In this document: one piece after another, positions 32,901 to 44,600 of the stretch
Position numbering within the stretch: position 1 is the first letter of the stretch
How the letters are laid out: every line of letters starts with the position of its first letter
Source: Lumbricus rubellus
Lineage: Eukaryota; Annelida; Clitellata; Crassiclitellata; Lumbricidae
DNA length: 64,000 bases
Reading direction: 5' to 3'
Assembly: GCA_945859605.1 (NCBI GenBank)
Contig: OX243828.1
Coordinates: forward strand, 26,096,633 to 26,160,632
The notes under the pieces: generated by a model
Told to the model about the DNA's origin: nothing
The model's database searches: none
What the model saw: the letters and a program-made list of their open reading frames with translations, nothing else
Translations under genes and position numbers: made by a program

Positions 32901-34415
32901 TTATCTGTAACTCTTCAGAAACGACCAGACATACCACAGAAGATAGTCATTTAACAATTCAATAATATATTTAACCTGATCAAATATAGCCAACCAACCA
33001 AAGTGTAATGCTCGACATGTCTGAAGGCGACTTTAGCGTCCTGCAAGCAGTAGACAGACGCAGGCGATCCAAACGTCAGCTGAAGAAATCGGCTGACGCC
33101 AATCAGTTGTGACACGAGACCACACTTCTCAGACTTCCCCATCTGAAAACACAGATCAGTCATTTGTTTCGCTGTCTGATATTTACGATTTATAGCCACT
33201 CCAGATATTTTGTATGTATGCATGTGCACTTATTATAGCGCCCCTTCAAGCCCCCTACTCAGAGGCGCTCCTGACTACAGCACGGACACTGCATCGGAGT
33301 TTCATGTCGAAGCGCTGGGCAGTTGTGAGTGCAGGACTTGCAAAAGGTCCCTACACCGCGACTTGAGGTGGATTCGAACCTGCAACCATTTGGCTGCAAG
33401 GCGACAAACATACCCACTACACCACCATGCCCCACAACATACAACATCTGGACTTCTGAAAAGCGCATTTTTAGGAACCCCCGCAAAAGCGCAATAATGA
33501 AAATAATGCCATAACAATTTCTATGGTGCCATAACACAGATATGCCTTTACAAGGGTACCTCACATACAACAAACATCAGGTTAGACCTAAAAAAATAAA
33601 TAGGTCACGAGTTCTGCAATGAAGGAGTCAACTGAGTCCGACTCCAGCATGGTGGGAGGAAGACTGTTCCAGATACTGTTTGCTTTTAAATTTCAGAGAC
33701 TTTGCTCACTCACTGATTCGTTTATAAGGTTATTGTTACTGATGTCTCGGTAAATCGTAAACAGTATGGCCGCCAACGAATGCAATAAAATTAGAGTGCC
33801 GCCTATGGACGATATCGCAACATGCATCCAAACATGCAAAGCGTGTGGGTCGGTTAGGGCTCAGGTTAGGCGTCGTGAGGGTCGGTTAGGATTAGTTTTA
33901 GGGTTAGTGCAGTCATTCTGATGAAATTGAAGCGTGCTTTAATTTTCGCGGAAATATTGGGCCGTATGTCGGGCCGCTCTGTTATGCACGTATCTACGGC
34001 GGCCATACTGTTTACGATCTACCAAGACGTCAGTCACAATAACCGTTTATAACTTCGAAATAAAATTTTAAAAAGACTCACAGCAGATGGTGAAAAATAA
34101 AGGATTCCATCCTCTACAAAATCATTCTCATCCTTCACTAAGTCGTTGTCAAAGACGAAAAATATTGCATCTTCTGTTCTGTGAAAAAAAACACAATGCA
34201 AGTAGACATGTCATCAGCCAATAACAATGACAAAATTTCATATTCTGCAATAAATTTAGCACCCTTAAAAAATTTTTGTCTTATGCTTAGTTATGACTGT
34301 TAAATCAAACACACACCCTTGAAAGGCAGAATGTGCGCCTTTCAAATGGAACTCGCTGAACATTATCACCATCCGAGTTTTTGACAATGGATGCTATACT
34401 CTTCACGGCTTCCAT
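23910..34415 (-). CDS. HPS4: HPS4, subunit of BLOC-3 (Rab32/Rab38 exchange factor)
   Basis: Minus-strand exons in order: 34370-34415 ([18 protein letters not shown]), 34082-34173, 32999-33142, 32610-32717, then a gap, 29235-29297, a tentative 29038-29084, 28672-28725, 28223-28247, 27028-27482, 25977-26060, 25561-25621, 24745-24853 and 23910-24075 (stop). Most phases agree across junctions. Order and content match HPS4: N-terminal longin-like region ([18 protein letters not shown], then [14 protein letters not shown]), [49 protein letters not shown], and C-terminal [20 protein letters not shown]4 pairs with HPS1 in the cytosol to activate Rab32/38 for lysosome-related organelles. Unresolved: the exon(s) between 32610 and 29297, the end of exon 4 (AAG|GCAAGA, or CAT|GTGTAG at 32571), and the donor of 29038-29084. 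The placed exons give about 485 aa, shorter than human HPS4 (about 708 aa), mainly in the variable middle. Confidence 0.82.
25318..25468 (+). repeat. AAAATCACC/ACTACC minisatellite in an HPS4 intron
   Basis: Repeats of 9 and 18 bp (AAAATCACCACTACCACC) between HPS4 exons. The Gly/Phe/Asp-rich minus frame and Pro/Lys-rich plus frame are translations of the repeat. Confidence 0.85.
26228..26395. repeat. ~32-bp degenerate tandem repeat in an HPS4 intron
   Basis: Five to six units of the form CAATTAAAAGTAATAGGTCC-CAGTAC, ending near 26390. No coding role. Confidence 0.7.
27666..27905 (+). mobile_element. tRNA-derived SINE, family 2, copy B
   Basis: The head GCCCAGTAGCACAATGGATA (A-box-like), B-box GAGTTCGAGCCCC, the shared body (GCCGTGTAATTGC, TTAATTAAGATTAC) and an (ATT)n tail at 27875-27900 match the minus copy at 16137-16425. 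It sits in an HPS4 intron in the opposite orientation. Confidence 0.82.
28596..28640. repeat. (GAAT)n microsatellite
   Basis: About ten GAAT/TGAA units in the HPS4 intron next to the 28672-28725 exon. The longer minus open frame here mixes this repeat with the real exon. Confidence 0.85.
29990..30200 (-). mobile_element. LINE C-terminal relic
   Basis: The minus strand gives [17 protein letters not shown], the conserved end of L2/CR1-type LINE ORFs, followed by a decayed frame. It lies in an HPS4 intron. There are no intact ends. Confidence 0.55.
30245..30420 (+). mobile_element. LINE ORF2 C-terminal fragment ([17 protein letters not shown] type)
   Basis: Nearly identical to 36440-36560: CAAGACAAAGACTGTTGGAC, GATGATGAAAGACGGTTATC and AGAAGCTGAAAAAGAA. 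The frame is that of the C-terminus of endonuclease/reverse-transcriptase LINEs (G.GRPR..W.D.......R..WR), here broken. Confidence 0.65.
30776..31967. mobile_element. Internally deleted hAT element with transposase remnant
   Basis: Perfect 15-bp terminal inverted repeats CAGAGGTGCACAACC / GGTTGTGCACCTCTG, flanked by an exact 8-bp duplication ATCTATAT (30768-30775 and 31968-31975). Subterminal GGCCCGCGGGCC palindromes are typical of Charlie-like hATs. It carries only the first ~140 codons' worth of a transposase (see 31312-31728), so it cannot move on its own. It sits in an HPS4 intron. Confidence 0.93.
31312..31728 (+). pseudogene. hAT transposase fragment with BED zinc finger, frameshifted
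   Basis: Two frames are needed. The first (31341-31514) reads [19 protein letters not shown], then a BED-type finger with CLFCRE and RRHYESKH (two Cys, two His). The second (to 31728) reads [20 protein letters not shown] and then [17 protein letters not shown], the usual N-terminal region of ZBED/GTF2IRD2-like hAT transposases. A stop (TGA at 31347-31349 in the ATG frame), one frameshift and the absence of the catalytic domain make it a relic. The start ATGAACAAAGCTACTAG at 31312 matches the family's normal N-terminus. Confidence 0.78.
33236..33435 (-). mobile_element. tRNA-derived SINE, family 1, copy C
   Basis: Full-length minus copy in HPS4 intron 2: head GGGGCATGGTGGTGTAGTGG, B-box GGTTCGAATCC, body, and tail TTGAAGGGGCGCTATAATAAG. 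The plus and minus open frames here are accidental. Confidence 0.88.
33590..33690 (-). mobile_element. LINE C-terminal relic ([15 protein letters not shown])
   Basis: The minus strand reads [19 protein letters not shown] and continues to a stop near 33592, the typical CR1/L2 LINE C-terminus. A related block (CCGACTCCAGCATGGT) recurs at 42278-42293. Confidence 0.6.
33738..34036. mobile_element. Short foldback MITE with degenerate TTAGGG-like interior
   Basis: Left end CTGATGTCTCGGTAAATCG (then TAAACAGTATGGCCGCC) is mirrored at the right end by GGCGGCCATACTGTTTA and CGATCTACCAAGACGTCAG: about 36 bp with few mismatches. The interior (33848-33910) contains GGTTAGGGCTCAGGTTAGG and TTTTAGGGTTAG. 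It lies in HPS4 intron 2, just beside the second exon. Confidence 0.78.
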
Positions 34416-35666
34416 CACATAACAATCAAAAAAAAATTATCGCTTCAAGCGTTGTCCTACCCTGGGGATTTGTCTATGGGGTTTGTCCGGGTGGGTTATT
34501 GTCCGTTCCCAGACTTCCCATTCTGGTTCCACGAATGCTCATTACCCCATCCCCATATTGGCCCGACCAGGTGAGTGCAAAGATCTTGGGACCCATCACT
34601 TTGAACGAGTGTTAGTTCTAGACTCAATTCCTCTTAAGTTCGAATGCTAAGCCTTGTACGCTAATTTTCAACACTCCAGATTTCTGCTACTACTGAAATG
34701 TAACAAAGAATTGTTTAAAACTCGCTAACCTAAATGCCATAACACAATTTTTACATTTATCCAAACGGCATGTTTAATCCGAAACATAAGCGCGACCATA
34801 TGATACATAGAATATCTAACAATAGATAAAAATTTAAACGCCGAAAATACGAATCGAATGCAAGTGGCGAGATAAACCACAATGGATAGGCCTAAACCTT
34901 TTTGACACAACCCTACTTAGTAGTTAATTATTACTAGGCCTACCATTTCATTTTATGTAGCCCTACCTGCCAACTATGGAAATATACTAAGTCACAACCA
35001 TGTGACAAAGCATCGATGGCGCTGGTCATAATAACCGTTAATCGTTATAATTATGCGTTGATGACTTAGGCTGCTCGATCAAGGTCTCTACACAGTAGGC
35101 TAGTAGTCAGTCTAAATCGTGATTGTAACCCGCAAAGTCAGAATTCAAGCAAATTCAAGCACGTGCTCTCAGCATTGCATTATTGGAGAAGTCGAGGTCT
35201 ACGCGGGGGCTTGATATGAAGTGGATTCGAACCTGAAACCATCCGGTCTCATAATTAGCCTACGGACCACTACACCACCGCGCCCCCGCAAAGGAATCAT
35301 TTATGCTGCAGTTTTGTGCTCGCTCGTATGTTCCTCGCGGAATTATTGTTGACCAGACTTGGCCATTATTAATTTTTTGTGATTAATTTTAATGTTCGCT
35401 TTGTGATGACTGATGAGTGATGACTCTTCACCATGTGATACGTAAAATAGCTAAGAAAAGAAGCAAATAAAAATAAACAATATAAAAGAACCAAGAGCAA
35501 GAAGCGTTTCAGGATGCGGAAAACCATACCTATTCTTAGCAGGAAACGGTCACATGCAAATGAATAAAATCTAAACACTCAGCAATCGGATTCCACCGAC
35601 TCAGATGTGCACATGTTAAACAGCGGGTCATATGAGTTAGATCCGAGATTCCGCTTAAGAAGTGAG
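34416..35666. promoter_or_regulatory. Head-to-head intergenic region between HPS4 and P2X
   Basis: The two predicted start codons (34415 minus, 35667 plus) face away from each other with about 1.25 kb between. This must hold both promoters and 5' UTRs, or upstream non-coding exons. I see no clear TATA box or CpG island. A SINE fragment lies at 35200-35287, and TAGGCCTA words occur at 34883 and 34937. A shared promoter is only inferred from the layout. Confidence 0.5.
35200..35287 (-). mobile_element. tRNA-derived SINE, family 1, 5' fragment (copy D)
   Basis: Minus-strand head GGGGGCGCGGTGGTGTAGTG and B-box GGTTCGAATCC are followed by the start of the body, then truncation. A TAGGCTA word (35253-35259 region, minus sense GTAGGCTAA) interrupts the usual head sequence. 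Confidence 0.72.
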
Positions 35667-38600
35667 ATGGCGACGGCTGACAGCCATCATACAGTCCGAG
35701 GATTGGCGCTGGAACTTGTCATGGGATTCTTTGAATATGACACGCCGAAGTTTGTTCACATCACCAGCAAGCGAGTGGGCGTCATCAACAGACTCTGCCA
35801 GTTGGCGATTATTGGATACATCATAGGGTTAGCATACTTAAATAGTTTTAATTTATGATTTAAGTGACTGTTGTATTGAATGCCGAACGCTGCGTAACCC
35901 TCTAGCCACTCACTCAGCTCCTAGCCTTATGTCTGTCTTCTTGGCTTCTACTCGCCGTCTTACTCTCGGTAAAAATGTTTAGGTTGTCATGCATACAATG
36001 TCGTCAAATAGGTATCCCCTTATCTTTTGTGCATAAACCTGGTTACCTGGTAGTGACCTTGGTCAACCAATCCGACCCCACTTGACCCTAAAGTGACTTG
36101 AAGTCGACTACTTGGAGCAAAAACGACTTGACCCGACTTGGCAGAAAAACAACTAACTTCCGACTTGAAGTCGACTTCTGACATAGGCTAATAATAACCA
36201 TTAACAAAGGCCTACGTACTGCTAATAATGCAAGAAGTCAAGCCATTTGCCTTGCAAGCATAAATATCATACACCGAAGAGTCGCAAGACCCCAAAACAT
36301 AGGCCTAGGCTGATGAATGAAAGTGAAGTGCACCAAAGTGGCGATAAGCTATCGATTTATTAAAGTGCGATATTCCGACTGTTCGTAGTATCCACTCAGA
36401 GGAGACTCAATGCTACGAACAGTCATAGAGGGGAAAATGGAAGGAAAAAGAGGCAGACCAAGACAAAGACTGTTGGACTGGATGATGAAAGACGGTTATC
36501 AGAAGCTGAAAAAGAAAACACAGAAGAGAGAAGAATGGAGACGTCTAACATACTGCATTTATTCCAATCTAACTACAGTGTTTTCTTCTGTTATATGGGT
36601 GAATCTGTTTTTGTAGCTATGTTATCGTCTTCAACAAGGGTTACCAAGAGTTCGATGATGTCGTAAGTGGGACAACGACTAAACTAAAAGGAATAGCACA
36701 GACAAACTACACTGCTCTAAATATATCTGGACCTGGAGGAGTGAATTACCGAATATGGGACGTCGCTGATTACGTCGTACCTCCACAGGCAAGCGTAAAT
36801 ATCCAATGTTTCGCTTTTCACAGTTTGAAAGTGTTCGTTCAGTATTAAATTGATGAGCTTAATGTGGTGATAGTGGTTTCAGTTTGACGACACTGTGGTA
36901 GCAACGATCATTGGAGTCACCTTCCTTCTTCATCCATGCTTGAGACGTCCTGCTTGCACTGCCAGAGTGCAAGCAGGACGTTTCAATGATCCATTGAAGT
37001 GTTCACTGTTCAAATGCTTTTTGCAATTTTTTATATTATTTCTATGATGTTGACAAAGCCTTTTTATAGTCTCAATGACTTAAGTAATTTTTAATTAATT
37101 TCTTAATGTTTCAGACCATTTTTTTGTTTAAACCAATTTAGTCTCAGCCTCAGAATTCTAATAATTCAAAAGACAACAGATTTACACTATCCTGGTTGCA
37201 ATTTTTCCTTAGCTGTGATTGTTGTCTTCAAATCCACTGTAGTGAGTGTATGATCTAGTGAGCACCGCACTGGGAGTCACTGATTGGTGTGCACTGTGAG
37301 AGGCGCTTTATAAATTTATAGACACAATGCAATGTATTAAGGCCTACAATTCATTACATCTGACCAATGGCACTTCATTTGGTAAATCTCTGAAGTCTTT
37401 TTTTGCTGTGGCTGGGCTGGGAGTGACCCTGAGGAGATTATCATGAAGGGGCGCTATATAAGTCCATTTAATTAATTAATAAATGAATGATTGATTGAAT
37501 AAATGAATGAATGAGTGAATGAATGAATGAATGAATGCCCTCTGGCAACCCTTCAGGATGATAATTGGTATTCAGTCCAATCCTTTCTAAGCATTGTTCA
37601 TTGAAAAACAGCTTATGAAACAGTTTTAACCTACCACATGACAGGTGATCCCATCCTAAGCAAAAAAGAACTGGAACACCAGCTTCAGGCAACATGTTAA
37701 TCTGTAATTTTTCAGAGAAAGTATCAGTTCCACGCTCAGTCATTAAAAAAGGCCTGTCATATGATACAAAGCTTGATAGATTTGTTGGATGACTATGTTG
37801 CTATCAAAGAGCAAATCCTTTATTCATAAAATTTTGTATTATACTGTATTGTATTGAACATTGCATATGACCACTTATAAAGTGTGCCTCTCTCAGCAAA
37901 AAGCTGATTCAGAAGTGCTCCAATTACTGATTGAGGTAATCACGTGATTATAGACTCCAATTGCTGCTTTTAACTGATAATAGTTAATCAAGTTATGAAT
38001 TGCTATACATTATTAAATGTTATTATACGGTTATTGGATGTTATTTGATATTATTCAATGTTAATGATAACACATAAGAGATACTGACTCTAATTTATTT
38101 TGTTTCAGGAGAATGATGCTTTCTTTGTGATGACAAATGCCATTTTTACACCAAACCAGACGCAAGGCACATGCCCTGAGGTAAAAAACTGACATTATGG
38201 GCGACTGAAGGAAAGGCATTTATTGTTAATGATAATGATGTAATATAACAATGTCTGCAGCACCATAACATGGCTCTTGGCTTTACCAATGTCTGCAGCA
38301 CCGTAACATGGCACTTGGCTTTACATTTTAAGTACATTGACACAATCAATGCTTAATTGGAATTGGAATGTGCTGACTTGAAATCATTTGTCCTAAATGA
38401 CTGCAGGGATGTTACTGAACAGCTAATGGTCTATTAAGTAGTTATATTACTATCTTATTAACCATGTTTTGATAACATCTATGTACTTAATAGTTAATAC
38501 TTTGGGCGCTTAGGCGTGACACTTCGATGCAGTGTTTGCGCTGTAGTCGGAAGCGTCTCTGAGTAGAGAGCTTGAAGGGGCGCTATCGAAATGGAGAAAT

Positions 38601-41600
38601 AAATGTTAAAAAATAAATTAAATAAAAATGGATGCAAGTAACATTTAAGTGCTCAGTAGCAATAAATGTCAGCTTATCTGGTTCTGTTCATTTGGAGAAA
38701 TGTACACCGTGGCTTCGGCTTGATTGCATTTTTGCTTATTTGAAGAAACGAACTTCATGCAAAATTTTACCAAATGTATGATTAATTTTAAAAATTGCTT
38801 TGATTCTTTTAAAGTAATTAATTGTGGTTGAGCTAAATTTCTTCCATTCACATCCTTTCTTGCTGCCACCATAATGCATTGTTTTAAAAACGATTACAAG
38901 TATTACTTAACCTGAGAAAATATTTTTATCATTACATGATGAGTTAGCTAATGGGACTTATTGTGGTTCCTATTCTCAATGGATTGCCAAAGCTAGGTAG
39001 AGGTAGACAGGTAAAACCTTGAATTTTATTAACTTGTAATTTGAATGTTGTAAGAGATTCATCAGCTGATGTTCAATACATTACAAAGGAACTGGGTTTA
39101 TTTGTAGGATCCTTCATATAAAACCTGTTTGACTAACTCCGACTGTCACGCTGGGGAGCCAACTCCAAACGGCAATGGTGAGAATTCCATTTCTGATGCA
39201 CCATTGCATCTGGAAGTGAAACCCAACTTCCACAAACAGTTCTTGGATATTTCCACTTTTCCGTGTGGTGCATATTTCTTAGTCTAATATTTGTAATATT
39301 TCTGTGGCTGTGGTTTAATATCATTTGCCTGCTTACTTACATGAATCTTTGTTGCCTCGTTCGATATTCTTATTTGCTTTAGTTTGTTTTTTAGAATTGT
39401 GCAATTTCACTTGTGGCTCAAGTAAGTTGGGTGTGTAAAGGTAACTTGCCTAACTATGTAAGTTGGCAAGTAAACATGCTGGCCCCTTTTGTGGTCAGAA
39501 TTCGACGAAATGGAAATGTCTTGATGATTTTTTTCATTTTATTTCTATTTTTAGGCATCCAGACGGGAGAGTGTAATACGTCGCTTCACAACAGCTCCGT
39601 CAAAGTTTGTTATATCCACGCCTGGTGTCCTGTTGAGATTGACGAGTTACCAGCGTATGTATCCGTAATTGATAATTAATGCATTCGATCATGTATTCGT
39701 GCGTTTATTCAGAGCAGATGAGGCACTGTATAAATTTCTGAAATAAATAAAATAAATATTTAACCTCATTCAACGTTCCTGCTTAGAGGTTTCCTAGCCT
39801 AGTCCCAATGAAAAATGACTGTTTTCATGAAATGTTGATGAACTGTGGAGCTCCTGGGCAGGAGGAGGCTACAGTTTCTTTGCAGTTCAAACTTTGAATT
39901 CGGAGACCTTCTGAAAGCTTTTTAGGCACATGTTTTTTGCCTGAGATAAGGTACATTTTGAAGATGCTTTGACTAATCTTGACATTGTTTTGACTAATTT
40001 TACTGTTTTCTTAACTAATTGTGATGTTGTTTTGACAAATTTTAACATTTCATTGACTAATTTTAACGTTGTTTAGACTAGTTATAACATTATTTTGACT
40101 AACCGTGATATTTTTTGATTATTTTGTACATTATTTTGACTAATTTTAACATTATTTTGACTAATTGTAATAATATTTGATTAATTTGAACGTTATTTGA
40201 CTAATTGTGATGTTTTGACTTATTTTGACATTGCTTTGCTACTGCTTAATTGAAACCTAATTTTGATAGCAGCTTGTTTTATTGTTTGATGCGGTTTAGA
40301 CGCTCTTAATGTGTTTATTTTAATGATATTTCAGAGGTAATTTAAAATTGATTTTGGATCATTTTGTGTGGCAATATCACGAGTAATGTTGACATTTGTT
40401 TGACCAGTTCTGATCAGCCGCTGTTGCAAGGTACAGCGGACTTCACGGTGCTAATCAAGAACAACGTCGAATTTCCCAAATTCGGCGTCAAAAGGTCAGT
40501 TCTAACTGTAATTTGTAATTGCGTATTCATATAGCTCATCTTCAATGGGAGAGATTCATCGGTGGTCAACTCCTCTAAGCAGTTTTTTTGTTTGTTTGTA
40601 TGGTATGACATTTAAATATGATAAGGCATTCTTGTTAAAAACGACTTCCTCGTTAGGCTCTCTGCCCTAGGGATAATTCGATCATGTAGTCTTTGCTTCA
40701 TGGAATAAGGCTGTGCCTCAAACGGTGTGAATAACAGGTTCAACACGTGTGTCATTGATCAAGCAGGACAGCAAAATCAATTTTACAATTGTTTTAAAGA
40801 AAAGTGGCTTCGGGCTTAAGTAAAATTTATGGTTTGTTGATAATTTCTCTTTTGCAGCGAATTGGTTGCATTTCTGATGTTGTAAATCGAACCGAGATGT
40901 TTTTTACGTTTGTTTTTTGTGTCGATTTCAGTCGAAATATTCTTGAAAAGCAGACGCAGCACTACCTGTCGTCTTGTCAATACAACGCTTCAAACGCGAC
41001 GGACAAATACTGTCCAATTTTTCAGCTGGGAACCATCATCGCTGCCACAAACACGCCTTACAACAAGATCGCTGTCTTGGTTCGTGTTGCATTTTTAATC
41101 TTATGGCTAATCTAATATCTTAATTAATTTTTTTTATTTAATCTTATGAATAATCTAATATCTTAATATCTTTTCTAACATCTGAATGTTTTGTCTATTA
41201 TCTGAACATTTTAATATCTTATCTGATATCTTAATAGTTTAATAGTAATTGTAATTGTAATTGAACATTTATAAAGAGTCTTCAGTATGATGGTCTCTTC
41301 AGGGTTTCTCTCCTTGCTTTTTGTTGACCAATATATATAGATTAATGATTTGTATAATAAACTATGCTTGCAAGATGCTTTAAAGCAATTAAAATTTTTG
41401 GTTGTGGTTAATATAATTACTAATCTCATCCAGTGACTAATTTAATCAAATATATAATTTCATCCATCTATCCTTTCATCCATTCATGCATCCATCCATC
41501 CAAGCTTTTTGCACCCCATTTTATCTATTTGCTTGAGCTTCATTTTGGTCTTCCTCAACTAAGCTTTTGTTTACTGTTTCTATGCTATCAATCCTGACGT

Positions 41601-44600
41601 TTATTTGTCTTTGCTTTTTAGGGCGGTGTTGTTGGCATCAATATCCATTGGGATTGCGATCTCGACCACAACATCCAGAATTGCCATCCGGAATATTCCT
41701 TCAGTCGCCTGGATTCTGACAATGCCAAGATTGCCCCAGGAACCAATTTCAGGTGGTAAAACTATCATACTTGAGCTGTGGATCCTAACCATTTTTCATT
41801 TGGGGATTTTCAAGGATTCATTCGAGGAATTGTAATTAGCGCCAGGGATGCCACTCTGACTTTAAAAAAGGTCAGATCAGATCGGAAAAAAGGCCAGAAA
41901 AGGCTAGATTGACAATTTCTTTTTAAAAATATATGGATTTTTCCATATATCCGGCTTGAAATTTCTGACGACCTTTTCTAGATGCTCGATGATTAAAATT
42001 TGCTCTCTTTTCCTTCCAGGTACAATTTCTGATGACCTTTTATGTCTTTCGCTCCAAAATGTACAACTTTTTGTCCAAATTCACAAAATTCTTCGATTTG
42101 TTCACGTCTTTTGTGCATTTTCCCCCAAAAAACAAATTTTATGTATAAAAGTTGGAAAAACCGCTGTGAGAAAAAAAGCTAGATTCTGAACAAAAACCTA
42201 GATCTAGGTGGGAAAAGCTATGAGTGGCATCTCTGATTAGTGCCTCTTCAAAGGGAGGGACTACTTGGAGGTGCTTCCGACTCCAGCATGGTCTAAATGA
42301 ACAATTTTAAGGTTAATATCGAATGTTTCCAAGGAAGTTCTTGGACGTATGCGTAGCTCCAGAGGAATCCATTCCAACTGCTGGGACAGACTGTTTCGGT
42401 AGTTGCAGAAGCTCATTGAACTTAATTTAAGATCTGGATGCAAAGCATAATTGTTTAGCAGGCATCTCAGTCTCTTATAGCTGTGGTCGCAGATTTCTCT
42501 GATCTGTTATGCAAGGTGACTAGCAGGCATCGGAGTCTCTTATGATTCCTGGACAATCTGGAGTTGGAAGCAAAACATTTAGTTGATCCGCTCTGAATTG
42601 TCCCACTCCGAATTGTTCTATTCAGCAGATGGCGTTGGTAAAATGGGCAGTAGTGCGTGATAGACGCCTTGCATGGCTGTCAACAGTTAAATTTGACTCC
42701 TGCAGTAATGTATCATCAGTTAATACTACGAATTTTAATCATTCTTCAGTTTGTCAGATTGGAAATTAAAGCGAAGATATTATTATGAAGATTTGTAGTA
42801 GTTTGTTTCACGCTTGTGTGGATGATGTGCTCTGTTGACCTGTTTAGATATGCCAACTTTTACGACCGAAATGGTGTACCATATCGCGACCTGATCAAGG
42901 CCTATGGAATTCTATTTATCATTCGTGTATCGGGACGTGCTGGCAAATTCAGCGTCATTCCTGTACTGCTCAACATTGGTAGCGGCATTGGACTTTTGGC
43001 CATTGTAAGTTCAAATGGTTTTCAGCTTGCTTTTTCTGCCAGTTTTGGCGGAAATGTTCTTTAAGCTTGGACTGAGACCTAATCGCTGGGTAGAATCAGT
43101 TTAGTCAATGCATTGTTGTTGAATTGCCCGACATTGTTTGTTAGTTAATTAATATTGATATTTTGCCCATTTATGTAATGTGCTGTTAATTAGAAGAAAT
43201 CCTGGTAGTACTGTTGTTGAGCTACTTGACACATTTCTACCTACAGTGAATGACTCGACGTAAATATGCAACGTGCAAAGCGAATTTATTGACACACTTT
43301 GAATACATGACGTGTTCAAGACATGTATCCCAATTTTTATTCATTAAAGTCCTTTCTCGTTAAAATGCGTTTATTCAGCCCTAAAGCCAGCATTATCGTG
43401 ATTTGCTACTGGTGTATTTAATATTGATAATCTATAATAAATGCATGTGAAAGAACATTTTTGTGGTTAACGGTAATTTTGAACCAATAGTAAAGTGATT
43501 ACTGCTTTTAGCGATTTTTATAATGCATTTGTTGAAATAATTAATTAAGTTTTTACATTTAAGTAGTTAAACAGATTAATTTAAGTTATGAAACTGTCAC
43601 CCAAAGTAGTGATGTCAGAGTATACCAGATGACAATGGAAGTCTTTTGTTTATTTAGGCGACTGTTATTTGTGATATCATTACCCTCTATCTCCTCGACA
43701 AAAGAAGTTATTACAAAGACAACAAGTACCAGTATTTAATTGATGCACCTGGAGAAGAAGCAAGTGTGAGTATTGCTCAATTGCTAGCACTTGTACTTGT
43801 AGTAATATTGGTATGCTGTGATGTTACAATGCACGATTCCCATGGTTGAAAGTTAGGATTTAATTGTTTGGCTTAATAAAAATTTTGGCTACCGGTTCTG
43901 CGTTTACATAATATACTCTTGTTTTTATTACTCGCCTTGCTCTTCATTTTAATCTTTGTGCTCCTTTCCTCTCACTTATTCTCGTTTTCTAGTAGCCTAA
44001 ATTTTGTCATGCTTATATTTGCAATTGTGCCCAACATCATGCCTTTGCCATTGTAGGCCCTTCTATGTGGAATGACCTCTCTTCCACTACCCATAGCAAG
44101 ATCCTATTGGGGTGTCATCTTCAGCCCTTCGCTGCTTGAAGTCTTTCTTTTTTCCTCGGCGCTGTCACGCTGAGAGCGGCTCTGAATAGCTAGTCTGTAA
44201 GAGGCGCTTTATAAATTCTCATATACAATACCATATATGCAAGGCTTGTTTTGTAAGTGTGTGAGGCGGTAAATGATGAGATCAAACGGTTTGGAAAAGG
44301 AATTGATGATGGCATATGGAGAGGGAAGAAAAAGACGAGGAAGACCAAGGAAGAAATGTATGGATGAAATACACGAGAAGTCTGGTATGAGCTTGGAGGC
44401 GCTAAGAGAGGCAACAAGAGAGAGGAAACACTGGAGAGGATACACCGTAACTGTAGAGCTGATGGCACCAGGTGACCAGGTGATTAGGCGGTAAATTTAA
44501 ATTAGCTATGAACACTGTTTACTGGAGCTGTTGTCACTAATTATGTCTGTTCTTGGTTTGTTGAATTTCAGCATCTGTTGGGTCACGGTGACTCATCTGT

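Noticed and set aside
44273..44494. Extra P2X exon (Lys/Arg-rich frame before exon 11)
   Set aside because: It matches LINE ORF2 C-termini, ends in a stop before the splice acceptor, and P2X phases join without it.
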